In this document: one piece after another, positions 47,411 through 56,214 of the stretch
How positions within the stretch are numbered: the stretch's first letter is position 1
Layout of the letters: each line of letters begins with the position of its first letter
Translations under genes and position numbers: made by a program
Assembly: GCA_963753615.1 (NCBI GenBank)
Contig: CAVWCW010000003.1
Span: 411,373 to 475,372 of the forward strand
Reading direction: 5' to 3'
Source of the DNA: CAVWCW01 sp963753615
GTDB lineage: Bacteria > Pseudomonadota > Gammaproteobacteria > Chromatiales > Chromatiaceae
DNA: 64,000 nt
The notes under the pieces: model-generated
The model's database searches: none
Seen by the model: the letters and a program-made list of their open reading frames with translations, nothing else
Told to the model about the DNA's origin: nothing

Positions 47411-48122
47411 CAACCGGATCAAGGACCGTTTCGCCTCCGGCTCGCGCGATCTGACACCGGCATCGGCGCGTCATGCAGTCTGCGTGCTGTATGCGCCGGT
47501 TTCGCGCGATCCCGAGGCGTCGAGGCATTGCTCGTCAGTCCTGTCTGATAGCGAACTGCAGAGAGCCGACCGCTTTGCAGCCGAATACGACAAGGCCCAG
47601 TTCAAACAGCGTCGTGCGTTTCGTCGTTTCTGCGGCGCCGCCGCCCTCGGGTCTTCGCAGCCCTTGTCGCAGATCGGTTTCGAGGAGACAGAAAACGGCC
47701 GACCCTACCTTCCCGATCTGCCAGATATCTGGTTTAGCTTTTCCTCCTGCCGGTTCGGCCTTCTCGGGGCCTGGTCGCGGACACATGGAATCGGCGTTGA
47801 CCTCGAAGATCAAACGCGGAATCTGGAGGCTGCGGAACTCGCTCATCGGTATTTCTCGGAAGCCGAGGCGAATGTTGTCGAAGGGTCAGGCGGCCTAGTG
47901 CGCCTGGGGACCTTCTTTCAGCTCTGGACCCTCAAAGAAGCGGCGCTGAAGTCCATCGGGGAGGGATTGCCCTTTGGCCTCGACGCCTTCGAGTTCGCGT
48001 TGGATCCGAGCCCGCGCGTCGTTCATGCCCCCCCCGGACACGGCGGACCGGAGCGCTTTGAAGCCCACAGGATCGGGGTGACTGAGGGCTGTGCCGCTCT
48101 TGTTATCCGAAGCCTGGTCTGA
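47394..48122 (+). CDS. Sfp-type 4'-phosphopantetheinyl transferase
   Basis: A 242-residue PPTase that would prime the thiolation domain of the synthetase. Motifs: NGRPYLPDLPDIWFSFS, GIGVDLEDQTRN with the magnesium-binding acidic pair, and FFQLWTLKEAALKSIGEGL with the catalytic WxxKEA. ATG 47394 overlaps the end of the synthetase gene by 17 bp, tying it to the operon. The frame is intact, which argues that the pathway was functional recently. Length fits the Sfp/Gsp class. Confidence 0.92.
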   Translation: MTRDNSNRIKDRFASGSRDLTPASARHAVCVLYAPVSRDPEASRHCSSVLSDSELQRADRFAAEYDKAQFKQRRAFRRFCGAAALGSSQPLSQIGFEETENGRPYLPDLPDIWFSFSSCRFGLLGAWSRTHGIGVDLEDQTRNLEAAELAHRYFSEAEANVVEGSGGLVRLGTFFQLWTLKEAALKSIGEGLPFGLDAFEFALDPSPRVVHAPPGHGGPERFEAHRIGVTEGCAALVIRSLV

Positions 48123-48395
48123 TGGAGGACCGATTTGCAGCGCGGGTGCTTTCGAGTGTATGTGGCGTGGAGACAGTAGCGCGGCGACCGGCGCGGTCGA
48201 TTCAGGGGGGGGTGGCTCTAGTACGAGAGGGTCCTGGATTGGCCGGCCATCGACGGTCCCTGCGGCACCCTCTATGCTCCTTGACAGTTGTATGGGCAAA
48301 ACCTATCTTTCTGAAAGCTAGTAGGAAGAATTGCGGGTTCCAGACGACGACTTCTTTCTGTGAAATCGGTCCAGAGAAAATAAGGAAGGTTTGAG

Positions 48396-48780
48396 ATGAA
48401 AACGATCGTTCAATTGATGTTTGTTGCGATATTCATGTTGGTAGCCACTCCGTCCTATTCGGGTGTGGCCACTCAGATGTGGAAATGTGAGATGGGCCCT
48501 GACACCAAGGAAGAGGCTGTGGAGGAAAATGCCGCGGCTTGGCTCAAGGCCGCCAAGCAAGTCGAGGGGGGGGGAGAACCTCGCGGCCTTTATATATTTC
48601 CCGGTGGCTGTCAACGTCACGGGAGCGACTGACTTGATGTTCGTTGTCGTCGCGCCCTCTTTCGCAGAATGGGGTAAGTTCTGGGATGCCTATCCGGATT
48701 CTGAGGCCGCGAAACTTGAAGGTAAAGAAGGGGTTGTTTGTCCAGACAGCGCCCTGTGGGAATCAGTTCAAGTGAAATAA
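48396..48780 (+). pseudogene. Small secreted protein with a frameshift in a nine-G tract
   Basis: AAGGAAGG lies 6 bases before the ATG. A signal peptide (LMFVAIFMLVATPSYS) is followed by QMWKCEMGPDTKEEAVEENA and AAWLKAAKQVEGG. There the DNA has nine consecutive G (48566-48574). With eight G the frame continues as ENLAAFIYFPVAVNVTGATD, LMFVVVAPSFAEWGKFWDAY and ends at TAA 48780, 127 residues in all, followed 21 bases later by a strong terminator. The nine-G tract may be a sequencing error or a phase-variable slip site. Family unknown. Confidence 0.78.
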
Positions 48781-48801
48781 CGACCCTTTGCCGTACGCAA
48801 G

Positions 48802-48826
48802 GGCCGCCATGTCTGGCGGCCTTTTT
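48802..48826 (+). terminator. Rho-independent terminator
   Basis: GGCCGCCA-TGTC-TGGCGGCC, a perfect 8-bp stem, directly followed by TTTTT, 21 bases after the TAA of the small secreted protein gene. Confidence 0.9.
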
Positions 48827-49074
48827 CGTATCGCCCCCCGGACTCTGTTTTTGTGCGGTCGTGGCGACGCCAGCAGGGGCCGGAGAACCAGTAGGGGCCA
48901 GAGCAATGGGACGCGGCCTCCACGCCTCTATGCGAAAGAGCATGTTAAGGCTAAGCCGGACACCAGCGAGCCGCTCGGCTTGCCCAATCTGGCCGCTCGT
49001 ATCATGAAGCCGATTAGGCAGCCGACTGGATGGAAGGCGGCCAGCATTGGAATGCGGAAATTAGGAATTCAGCG

Positions 49075-49710
49075 ATGACGAAACTATTGGTTGCCATTGG
49101 GTTGTTTTGTTTGCCCCTGGTCGCATTCGGCGGCATGTGGGACAAGATGAAGCAGGGAGCCTCGGAAGCGACGGAGACGGTGGGCGATGCCGTATCCTCT
49201 GGGGCCGAGGCGGTCACCGACGTCGCCGCGCCGGACCGATCGCACCAGGAGATCGACGATATGGCAGCAAGTGCGCTGCACGAATTGTTTATGGCGAATT
49301 CCGTTGCAGAGAAACTCTATGGGAAGAGCTACGGCTACGCCGTGTTTGATTCTCGCAAGATGTCGTTCATGATTACGACGGCGTTTGGCTCCGGCGTCGC
49401 GGTGGAGAAATCAACCGGTAAGCACAGCTAGATGAAGATGGCGTCAGGCGGCGTCAACGTCGGGATGGGAGCCCAATGGTACCAGGTTATTTTCTTGTTC
49501 GAATCGGAAACAAAGTTTCGCGGCTTAGTGGATGAAGGCTGGGACGCAGGATCCGAAGCATCCGCTAAGGTGTGGGATAAAGGCGCTAGCAAAGGGGCAA
49601 CTTTTGTTAACGGATTGGCGGTTTATCAAATCACAGACAAAGGCCTGATGCTGGCCGCAGACCTAACCGGCACCAAATATTGGAGAGATGAAGAGCTGAA
49701 TGCTAGGTAG
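49075..49710 (+). pseudogene. SYLF (YSC84-like) lipid-binding protein interrupted by TAG
   Basis: A signal peptide (TKLLVAIGLFCLPLVAFG) is followed by a helical segment and a SYLF domain (LYGKSYGYAVFDSRKMSFMI, then ASGGVNVGMGAQWYQVIFLF). Between them TAG at 49429-49431 interrupts the frame (GKHS-stop-MKMASGG); homologues usually read GKxTYMKMASGGVN, so a Tyr codon has become TAG by one base. The rest reads through to TAG 49710 (AVYQITDKGLMLAADLTGTK). Full length would be 211 residues. SYLF proteins are periplasmic in Proteobacteria and bind lipids. The start has AGGA 8 bases upstream. Confidence 0.82.
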
Positions 49711-49935
49711 CTGTTGATTATTGCGACGAGCAGACAATGTGCAGTAGTCGCGACTTGACCTTACAGCAGTTACATCATCGAAACCGGTATTATCAGATCA
49801 AGTCTCCACTACCACACCGAACGGCCGCCGAGCCGGCGGCCCTGTTCGCTCCAAGCGTCCCTGCGCTTCGAAGGGCCGAATGATTCTCGTCGAAGCGCGC
49901 TCGCTGGAAAGACTTCCGTTTACGGTCCCCCTGCT

Positions 49936-50415
49936 TTACGGCCCGAGGCACTGCCAGTCGGAAAAGCTGGCGGCTTGGCCGCGGTGCCGGCCACTGGCGT
50001 CGATCAGGTTCCAAACCCGGGCGCGTTCGATGCGAAAACGCCGGCCCTGGGCGCTGATGCGGACCCCGCTATAGTCGTCGATATAACCCTTGCGCTGGAC
50101 ACGCGCCAACAGCTCGGCTCGCTCCTGGCGGCTGACAGGCTCGGCAGATTGGCGCGAGGGCAGTTCGATGAACGCTCCCCACTCGAGTTCGAACAACGCG
50201 AGAGCGGCGGCGTTTCCATAGTCGAAGCAGGGATCGGGATCGGGGCCGTGGGCGACCACCACAAATGGGGCGAGGAACAACCGGCGCGCGGTTTCCACCG
50301 GGTCCGAGGCGCGCGCCAGCAATTCGCGTCCGGTCCAGTGCCGATAGCTATCCAGCAAGCGCGCCGCCTGCTCGAAATACCAGCCGTTGCTGGCTTGAGG
50401 GGGCGGCCGGGTCAC
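49936..50415 (-). CDS. MEKHLA domain protein
   Basis: A 159-residue single-domain protein of the MEKHLA family (PF08670), a PAS-like fold. Visible motifs are LLDSYRHWTGRELLA, APFVVVAHGPDPDPCFDYGN, ALFELEWGAFIELPSRQSAE, GYIDDYSGVRISAQGRRFRI and VWNLIDASGRHRGQAASFSD. GTG 50415 overlaps the nfo stop by 4 bp (GTGA), so it is translationally coupled to nfo. Bacterial MEKHLA proteins are small sensors of unknown ligand. A diverged copy of its 3' 140 bp lies at 37772-37911 in the same orientation, 12 kb away. Confidence 0.88.
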   Translation of the reverse strand: MTRPPPQASNGWYFEQAARLLDSYRHWTGRELLARASDPVETARRLFLAPFVVVAHGPDPDPCFDYGNAAALALFELEWGAFIELPSRQSAEPVSRQERAELLARVQRKGYIDDYSGVRISAQGRRFRIERARVWNLIDASGRHRGQAASFSDWQCLGP

Positions 50416-51287
50416 CCAGGGCGCCCCTGGGGCGGCGGCGGGCCGGTGCTCACCAATGCGTACAACATCCGGATCTCTTGGGGCCAGAGGCTGGGGTCCA
50501 CCGTTTCCAACAGCAGCGGCATGTCGTCGAAGCGCGGGTCGTTCATGATGTAGCGAAACGGCTCCCAGCCGAGCTGGCCAACGCCGAGGCTGGCGTGGCG
50601 GTCGACCCGGGAGCCGAGCCCCGGCTTGCAATCGTTCAGGTGCATGCCGCGAAGATAGCCCACTCCCACCACCCGGTCGAATTCGGAGAAGGTCGACTCG
50701 CAAGCCGCGTGGCCGCGCAGGTCGTAGCCGGCGGCGAAGGCGTGACAGGTATCGAAGCAGACGCCAATGCGGCTCCGGTCTTCGACGCGGCCAATAATCG
50801 CGGCAAGCTGCTCAAAGCGATGCCCCAGGTTGCTGCCCTGGCCGGCCGTGTTCTCGATCACGGCTGTGACGCCCCGGCTGCGGGCCAGCGCCCAGTTGAT
50901 GGAGGCCGCGATTCGCGACAGGCATTCGGACTCTCCTATTTGTCCGAGGTGGCTTCCGGGGTGAAAGTTCAGCAGCTTCAGCCCCAACTGCTCGCAGCGC
51001 TTCAGTTCGTCGAGAAAGGCCTGGCGCGAGCGCACCAAGGCCTCCTCGTCGGGGTGACCGAGGTTGATCAGGTAGCTGTCGTGGGGCAGCACCTGATCGG
51101 CAGCGATTCCCGCCGATTCCAGGTTCGCGCGAAAACGCGAAACATTTTCTGTAGTAAGTGCCTTGGCGCGCCATCGCCGTTGGTTCTTGGTAAACAGGCC
51201 GAAGGCGCGCGCACCGATTTCCCGCGCCCGCAAGGGCGCGGTCTCCACACCGCCTGCGGCACTGACGTGCGCCCCGACCCTTTTCAT
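50412..51287 (-). CDS. nfo: Deoxyribonuclease IV (AP endonuclease, Nfo)
   Basis: A 291-residue AP endonuclease that cleaves DNA 5' of abasic sites. Family motifs are present: VGAHVSAAGGVE at the N-terminus, LPHDSYLINLGHPDE, LNFHPGSHLG, VIENTAGQGSNLG, GVCFDTCHAFAAGYD and MHLNDCKPGLGSRVDRHASL, including the zinc-binding His, Glu and Asp residues. ATG 51287 (MKRVGAHVSAAGG) matches the family start. No strong ribosome site. Coupled to the MEKHLA gene downstream. Confidence 0.95.
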   Translation of the reverse strand: MKRVGAHVSAAGGVETAPLRAREIGARAFGLFTKNQRRWRAKALTTENVSRFRANLESAGIAADQVLPHDSYLINLGHPDEEALVRSRQAFLDELKRCEQLGLKLLNFHPGSHLGQIGESECLSRIAASINWALARSRGVTAVIENTAGQGSNLGHRFEQLAAIIGRVEDRSRIGVCFDTCHAFAAGYDLRGHAACESTFSEFDRVVGVGYLRGMHLNDCKPGLGSRVDRHASLGVGQLGWEPFRYIMNDPRFDDMPLLLETVDPSLWPQEIRMLYALVSTGPPPPQGRPG

Positions 51288-51547
51288 AGGCGAACCGATG
51301 CCGCTGCCCGATCGGGAGTGGGCGTCGCGAGCCGGTCTCCGGGCTCGAATCTCTGGTCGTTCGTTGGCATGGGGCAGGCGTCTGTAGCTGAAGGATGGGA
51401 GTGCTAGTATAAGAGGGTAGCAGCCCAGAACCGATGGGTTGCGCAAACAAACGGTGAGCCTCCGGGCCGGGCCCGATCTGCTTCTGCTCAGCAGCGACCG
51501 CCATGTGACGAGGCGGGTCGGCTGCAGCCGAAAAATGGGAGTATGAA

Positions 51548-51841
51548 ATGAGCATCCAACGCTTGGACGAAGCCGCCCTGAGCCGAGCCCTGACGGAACT
51601 GCCGGGGTGGAAACTGCGAGACGGAAAGCTGAGCCGGGAGTTCGTGTTCGGCGACTTTGTCGCCGCCTTTGGGTTTATGGCCCGGGCCGCTCTCATAGCC
51701 GAGCGCATGAATCATCATCCGGAATGGTTCAATGTATATAAGAAGGTCCGGGTCGATCTCACCACCCATGAGGCCGGTGGCATCAGCCAGCGCGACCTTG
51801 AACTTGCGGCGGCAATGAGCCGGCTGGCCGAATCTAGCTGA
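51548..51841 (+). CDS. phhB: Pterin-4a-carbinolamine dehydratase
   Basis: A 97-residue protein. LPGWKLRDGKLSREFVF and the active-site block NHHPEWFNVYKKVRVDLTTH (His-His-Pro...Trp) identify the PCD/DCoH family, which dehydrates the pterin carbinolamine made by aromatic amino acid hydroxylases. GGGAG lies about 8 bases before the ATG. No phenylalanine hydroxylase is in the window. Confidence 0.95.
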   Translation: MSIQRLDEAALSRALTELPGWKLRDGKLSREFVFGDFVAAFGFMARAALIAERMNHHPEWFNVYKKVRVDLTTHEAGGISQRDLELAAAMSRLAESS

Positions 51842-51943
51842 CCGCCGGGCGGGCAGTCTCGCTGCGAAGGGTTATAATCCTCGCTCCTAGCATCCGTTCA
51901 CCGGCCGTAGACGCGCCGGAAACCGCAGGTAGAAGCCATTCGC

Positions 51944-53129
51944 ATGAGCGAGCAGAATTCTGATCATTGGGCGCTGGCTACCCGAGCCATTCGCGTCGGC
52001 CATCAGCGTACACCAGAAGGCGAGCACGGGGAGCCTATCTTCCCCACCTCCAGCTTCGTCTTCGCCAGCGCCGCCGAGGCCGCGGCCCGCTTTGCCGGGG
52101 ATGAGCCGGGCAACATCTACTCCCGTTTCACCAACCCTACGGTACGCGGTTTCGAGCAGCGCTTGGCGGCCATGGAAGGGGGGGAGAGCTGCGTCGCCAC
52201 GGCCTCCGGCATGGCCGCCATCCTGGCTACCTGTATGGGCCTGCTGCAGGCCGGAGACCATATCGTTTCCTCGCGCAGCATCTTCGGCACCACCACAATG
52301 CTGTTCAACAAGTACCTGAGTAAATTCGGCATCCAGACCAGTTTTGTGCCCCTTACCGACCTGGATGCCTGGGAACGGGCGATCTGCCCCGAGACCCGGT
52401 TGCTGTTCCTGGAGACCCCCTCCAATCCGCTCACCGAGGTAGCCGATATCACGGCCCTGGCCGCGCTGGCCCACGCGCGCGGCTGCCTGCTGGCGGTGGA
52501 CAACTGTCTTTGCACTCCGGCCCTTCAGCGTCCCCTGGAAATGGGGGCGGACTTGGTCATCCATTCGGCGACCAAGTACCTGGACGGTCAGGGCCGCTGT
52601 ATGGGGGGCGCCGTGGTCGGCGACCGCAAGCGGGTAGGGGAGGATGTATTCGGGGTACTGCGCACTGCTGGACCTACCTTGAGCCCGTTCAATGCCTGGG
52701 TATTTCTCAAGGGACTCGAGACCCTGCAGCTGCGCATGCAGGCCCATTCCCGAAATGCCCTGGATCTGGCCCACTGGCTGGAGCGGCAGCCGCGGGTGCG
52801 CCGAGTCCACTTTCCGGGCCTGGAGTCCCATCCCCAACACGGCGCTGGCGGCGCGCCAGCAGTCCGGACCCGGGGGCATCGTCTCGTTCGAGCTAGAAGG
52901 CGGCCGCGAGGCGGCCTGGCGCCTGGTCGACGCCACCCGCATGCTCTCGATTACCGCCAACCTGGGGGATGTCAAGACCACCATCACCCACCCGGCCACC
53001 ACCACCCATGGCCGCTTGAGCCCAGAGGAGAAACAGGCGGCCGGCATCAGTGAGGGGCTGATCCGGGTCGCGGTGGGGTTGGAAGACATCGATGACATCC
53101 GCGCCGACCTGGCGCTCGGGCTGGACTGA
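51944..53129 (+). pseudogene. metZ: O-succinylhomoserine sulfhydrylase, one frameshift
   Basis: A PLP enzyme of the Cys/Met metabolism family that makes homocysteine from O-succinylhomoserine. EPIFPTSSFVFASAAEAAAR, NIYSRFTNPTVRGFEQRLAA and the PLP Lys in HSATKYLDGQGR are characteristic of MetZ. Near 52840 an extra G (CACGGCGCTGG for CACGCGCTGG) shifts the frame; the ending ARQQSGPGGIVSFELEGG, then LGDVKTTITHPATTTHGRLS and LIRVAVGLEDIDDI, lies in the next frame to the TGA at 53129. The corrected protein has about 394 residues, a normal length. A likely sequencing error, because the gene is otherwise conserved. TATAAT at 51873 may be its -10 box. Confidence 0.9.
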
Positions 53130-53133
53130 TCCG

Positions 53134-53724
53134 GTGACGGATGGAGCAACGGAACTGCGCCTAAAGTGGGACCAGCGCCACGGCCAGGCGGAGGGTCCGG
53201 CCCAGCCGGCGCAGGTGCTGGCCGAGAACCGCCACCTGCTGCCGGTCGCTGGCGAAGCCCTGGACCTGGCCTGCGGCCTGGGCGCCAATGCCCTGCTGCT
53301 GGCCGAGGCCGGTCTGGGGGTGACAGCCTGGGACCTTTCGCCGGTGGCCATTCAGCGCCTGGCCGAGCAGGCCCGGAGCCGAGGCCTCAGTGGACTGCGG
53401 GCAGAGGCGCGGGACGTGCTGGCCGCGCCCCCCACGCCATCCAGCTTCGACGTCATCGTCTGCAGCCACTTTCTCGAGCGCGCCCTGATGCCGGCCCTGA
53501 CCGCCGCCCTGCGGCCGGGCGGGATTCTGTTCTACCAGACCTTCTCCCAAACACGGGTCACCGGGGTTGGCCCTTCCAACCCGGCCTTTCGTCTCGCCGA
53601 CAATGAGCTGTTGCGCCTGCTGCCCGGCCTGCGCCTGCGCTTTTATCGGGAAGAGGCGTCGCTGGGCGATCTGGGCGTCGGCTGCCGCGACCTCGCTATG
53701 CTGGTGGCCGAGCGTCCCCGTTGA
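53134..53724 (+). CDS. Class I SAM-dependent methyltransferase
   Basis: A 196-residue Rossmann methyltransferase. Motif I is ALDLACGLGANALLLAEAG, the acidic loop VTAWDLSP, then FDVIVCSHFLER and LRPGGILFYQTFSQ. It resembles TehB/UbiE-like small methyltransferases; the substrate is unknown. GTG 53134, 5 bases after the metZ stop, is chosen as the start since the frame upstream overlaps metZ. It is probably cotranscribed with metZ. Confidence 0.88.
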   Translation: MTDGATELRLKWDQRHGQAEGPAQPAQVLAENRHLLPVAGEALDLACGLGANALLLAEAGLGVTAWDLSPVAIQRLAEQARSRGLSGLRAEARDVLAAPPTPSSFDVIVCSHFLERALMPALTAALRPGGILFYQTFSQTRVTGVGPSNPAFRLADNELLRLLPGLRLRFYREEASLGDLGVGCRDLAMLVAERPR

Positions 53725-53807
53725 AGATTCCGGGGCGGGGTGTTCTATGCTTCCGCGTAGCATCCGAATCGACCCAAAAGTACAACATTACTAGAGGACC
53801 GCGATAG

Positions 53808-54635
53808 ATGATTAAAAAATGTCTGTTTCCCGTGGCCGGCTACGGCACCCGCTTCCTGCCTGCCACCAAGGCCATGCCGAAGGAGATGCTGCCGGTCGTC
53901 AATAAGCCGCTGATCCAGTACGGGGTGGAGGAGGCCAGCGGCGCCGGTATGCGGGAGATCTGCATGGTCACCGGCCGAGGCAAGCGCTCGATCGAGGACC
54001 ATTTCGACATCTCCTATGAGCTGGAGCACCAGCTCGAAGGGAGCGAGCGGGAGCAGCACCTGAATGACATCCGCCAGTTACAGGACAGCTGCACCTATAC
54101 CTATACCCGGCAACGTATGATGCGCGGTTTGGGCGATGCCATCCTTACCGGCGAGGTGCTGATAGGGCGAGAACCCTTCGGGGTATTGCTCGCCGACGAC
54201 CTGTGTGTCGCCGAGGGACAGTCGGTGATGGCCCAGATGATCGAAGTCTACAATCGCCACCAGTGCAGCCTGGTGGCGGTGGAGGAGGTAGATCCGGCCG
54301 AGGCGCACAAGTACGGTGTGATTGCGGGAGAGCCCCTCGACGCCGGTAGCTTCAGGGTAACCGACATGGTGGAGAAGCCGCCGCAGGGCCAGGAGCCGTC
54401 GAATCTGGCCATCATCGGGCGTTATATCCTGACCCCCGACGTCTTCGATACGCTGCGCCGGACGCCACCCGGGCGCGGAGGTGAACTCCAGATTACCGAC
54501 GCGCTGCGCGCGCTGGCCGCGCAGGGCCGGGTGATTGCCTACCGGTTCCAGGGCCGGCGTTTCGACTGCGGCAGCCTGGGGGGCTTCGTCGAGGCGACCA
54601 ATTTCTTCTATCAGCGCGACCACCTGGGCGAGTGA
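53808..54635 (+). CDS. galU: UTP-glucose-1-phosphate uridylyltransferase
   Basis: A 275-residue nucleotidyltransferase that makes UDP-glucose. The N-terminus KKCLFPVAGYGTRFLPATKA holds the nucleotide-binding GxGTRxLPxTK motif, followed by MPKEMLPVVNKPLIQYGVEE, GVLLADDLC, VEKPPQGQEPSNLAIIGRYI and the ending GRRFDCGSLGGFVEATNFF. All are typical of GalU. AGAGGA lies 8-9 bases before the ATG. Confidence 0.96.
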   Translation: MIKKCLFPVAGYGTRFLPATKAMPKEMLPVVNKPLIQYGVEEASGAGMREICMVTGRGKRSIEDHFDISYELEHQLEGSEREQHLNDIRQLQDSCTYTYTRQRMMRGLGDAILTGEVLIGREPFGVLLADDLCVAEGQSVMAQMIEVYNRHQCSLVAVEEVDPAEAHKYGVIAGEPLDAGSFRVTDMVEKPPQGQEPSNLAIIGRYILTPDVFDTLRRTPPGRGGELQITDALRALAAQGRVIAYRFQGRRFDCGSLGGFVEATNFFYQRDHLGE

Positions 54636-54715
54636 AACGAATCCGGCGTCGGTGCGGTCTACTGCTTTGATCGGGAGCACTCAGGCACCGAAAACGTTCA
54701 ACAGGAGTCAAGACT

Positions 54716-55822
54716 ATGCGCAAGCTACTCGTCGGCCTCGCCATCGCGGGTGCGGTTATTGCCGGCCTCATCGTCAATGCCTGCGGGGGCGCGAAGCCCT
54801 CCGTCGAAGCGCCTGGCCCCGGGTTGGCGGCCGCTACCTTTGCCGGCGGCTGCTTCTGGTGCACCGAGTCCGACTTCGAGAAATTGCCCGGAGTGGCGGA
54901 CGCGGTGCCCGGGTACACCGGCGGCGAGGAGGAGAACCCCAGCTATGAGCAGGTGGCTTCGGGAGCTACCGGGCACTTGGAAAGCGTGCAGGTGCACTAT
55001 GATCCCGAGCAGATCAGCTATGAGGCCCTGCTTGCGGCCTTCTGGCGCATGATCGATCCCACCGACGCCGGCGGCCAGTTCTCCGACCGCGGCCAGGAGT
55101 ACAGTTCCGCTATTTTCTACCACGACGAGGCCCAACGCGCCGCCGCCGAGCAGTCTTTGGCCGCCCTGGCCGCCAGCGGGCGCTACGACAAGCCCATCGT
55201 CACTCCGATTCGGCCTGCCGGTGCTTTTTATCGAGCCGAGGACTACCACCAGAACTACCATAAGCGAAACCCGGTTCGCTACAAGTTCTACCGCTACAAT
55301 TCCGGCCGCGACCAATACCTGGAAAAGACCTGGGGCGATGACCTGCACCCGGACTGGTCGCGCTTTGGCAGCACAACGGCGCAGCGTTACGGCAAGCCCG
55401 CGGAGGAGGAGTTGCGGGCGCGCTTGACGCCGCTGCAGTTCGAGGTCACCCAGGAGGATGGCACTGAGCGGCCCTTTGCCAACGAATACTGGGACGAGAA
55501 GCGCGAGGGAATCTATGTCGACATCGTCAGCGGCGAGCCCCTGTTCTCGTCCCGCGACAAGTTCAAGTCCGGAACCGGCTGGCCCAGCTTCACTCGTCCT
55601 CTGGAGCCGGAACTGGTGGTGGAAAATACCGACTACAAGCTGATCTATCCGCGCACCGAACTGCGCAGCCGCTATGGGGATTCCCACCTTGGCCATGTTT
55701 TCAACGATGGCCCCGAGCCCACCGGATTGCGCTACTGCATCAACTCCGCGTCCCTGCGCTTTATCCCCAAGGAGGAGTTGGCGGAGGCCGGGTATTCGGA
55801 GTATCTGGCCCAGTTCGAGTAG
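54716..55822 (+). CDS. msrAB: Bifunctional exported methionine sulfoxide reductase MsrA-MsrB
   Basis: A 368-residue fusion. Residues 1-22 form a lipoprotein-type signal (LVGLAIAGAVIAGLIVNAC). MsrA follows with GGCFWCTESDFEKLPGV (catalytic Cys in GCFWC), then a linker and MsrB with ANEYWDEKREGIYVDIVSGE, KFKSGTGWPSFT and the catalytic Cys in GLRYCINSASLRF. The pair repairs S- and R-methionine sulfoxide in envelope proteins. AGGAG lies 9 bases before the ATG. Anchoring at the membrane suggests a periplasmic oxidative-damage role. Confidence 0.94.
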   Translation: MRKLLVGLAIAGAVIAGLIVNACGGAKPSVEAPGPGLAAATFAGGCFWCTESDFEKLPGVADAVPGYTGGEEENPSYEQVASGATGHLESVQVHYDPEQISYEALLAAFWRMIDPTDAGGQFSDRGQEYSSAIFYHDEAQRAAAEQSLAALAASGRYDKPIVTPIRPAGAFYRAEDYHQNYHKRNPVRYKFYRYNSGRDQYLEKTWGDDLHPDWSRFGSTTAQRYGKPAEEELRARLTPLQFEVTQEDGTERPFANEYWDEKREGIYVDIVSGEPLFSSRDKFKSGTGWPSFTRPLEPELVVENTDYKLIYPRTELRSRYGDSHLGHVFNDGPEPTGLRYCINSASLRFIPKEELAEAGYSEYLAQFE

Positions 55823-55828
55823 GCTGGG

Positions 55829-56140
55829 TCAAAGAGTCTTGCGCGCGACGCGCGCTGCTCGATAGGGATCGTAGCCACCCATGGCATAGACCCGGAGCTT
55901 GTTGGAGCGGGGGAACTCCCGCTTGATCAGGGTCTTGAGCAGTCGCCGCAGGTCCGGTTCGGCGACCTCGAAGCGGTGTTGTTCGAAGCCGTCTTCTTCG
56001 ATCTGGATGCGCTCGGGACTGAGCCGGATCAGCAGCAACGCGCGGTCTCGCTTGTAGCTGCGCACTTCCAGGTAGTCGCCGATCGGCAGCCCGGCAACCT
56101 TTTTCAACAACACCGGCAACAGCCTGCTCTTGTCGATCAT
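55829..56140 (-). CDS. Conserved-looking small hypothetical protein
   Basis: A 103-residue soluble protein, convergent with msrAB (6 bp apart). It begins MIDKSRLLPVLLKKVAGLPI and contains GDYLEVRSYKRDRALLLIRL and LLKTLIKREFPRSNKLRVYA. The text has an even hydrophobic pattern and codon usage like the neighbours, so it is likely real. I cannot name the family. Confidence 0.75.
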   Translation of the reverse strand: MIDKSRLLPVLLKKVAGLPIGDYLEVRSYKRDRALLLIRLSPERIQIEEDGFEQHRFEVAEPDLRRLLKTLIKREFPRSNKLRVYAMGGYDPYRAARVARKTL

Positions 56141-56214
56141 TCGCAGGGCAGGGACTGAAGCGGGCCCCGGAAGCGAGGCGATTCGCCTGGCCCCCGGGGG
56201 GTTAGATCAGCCGA

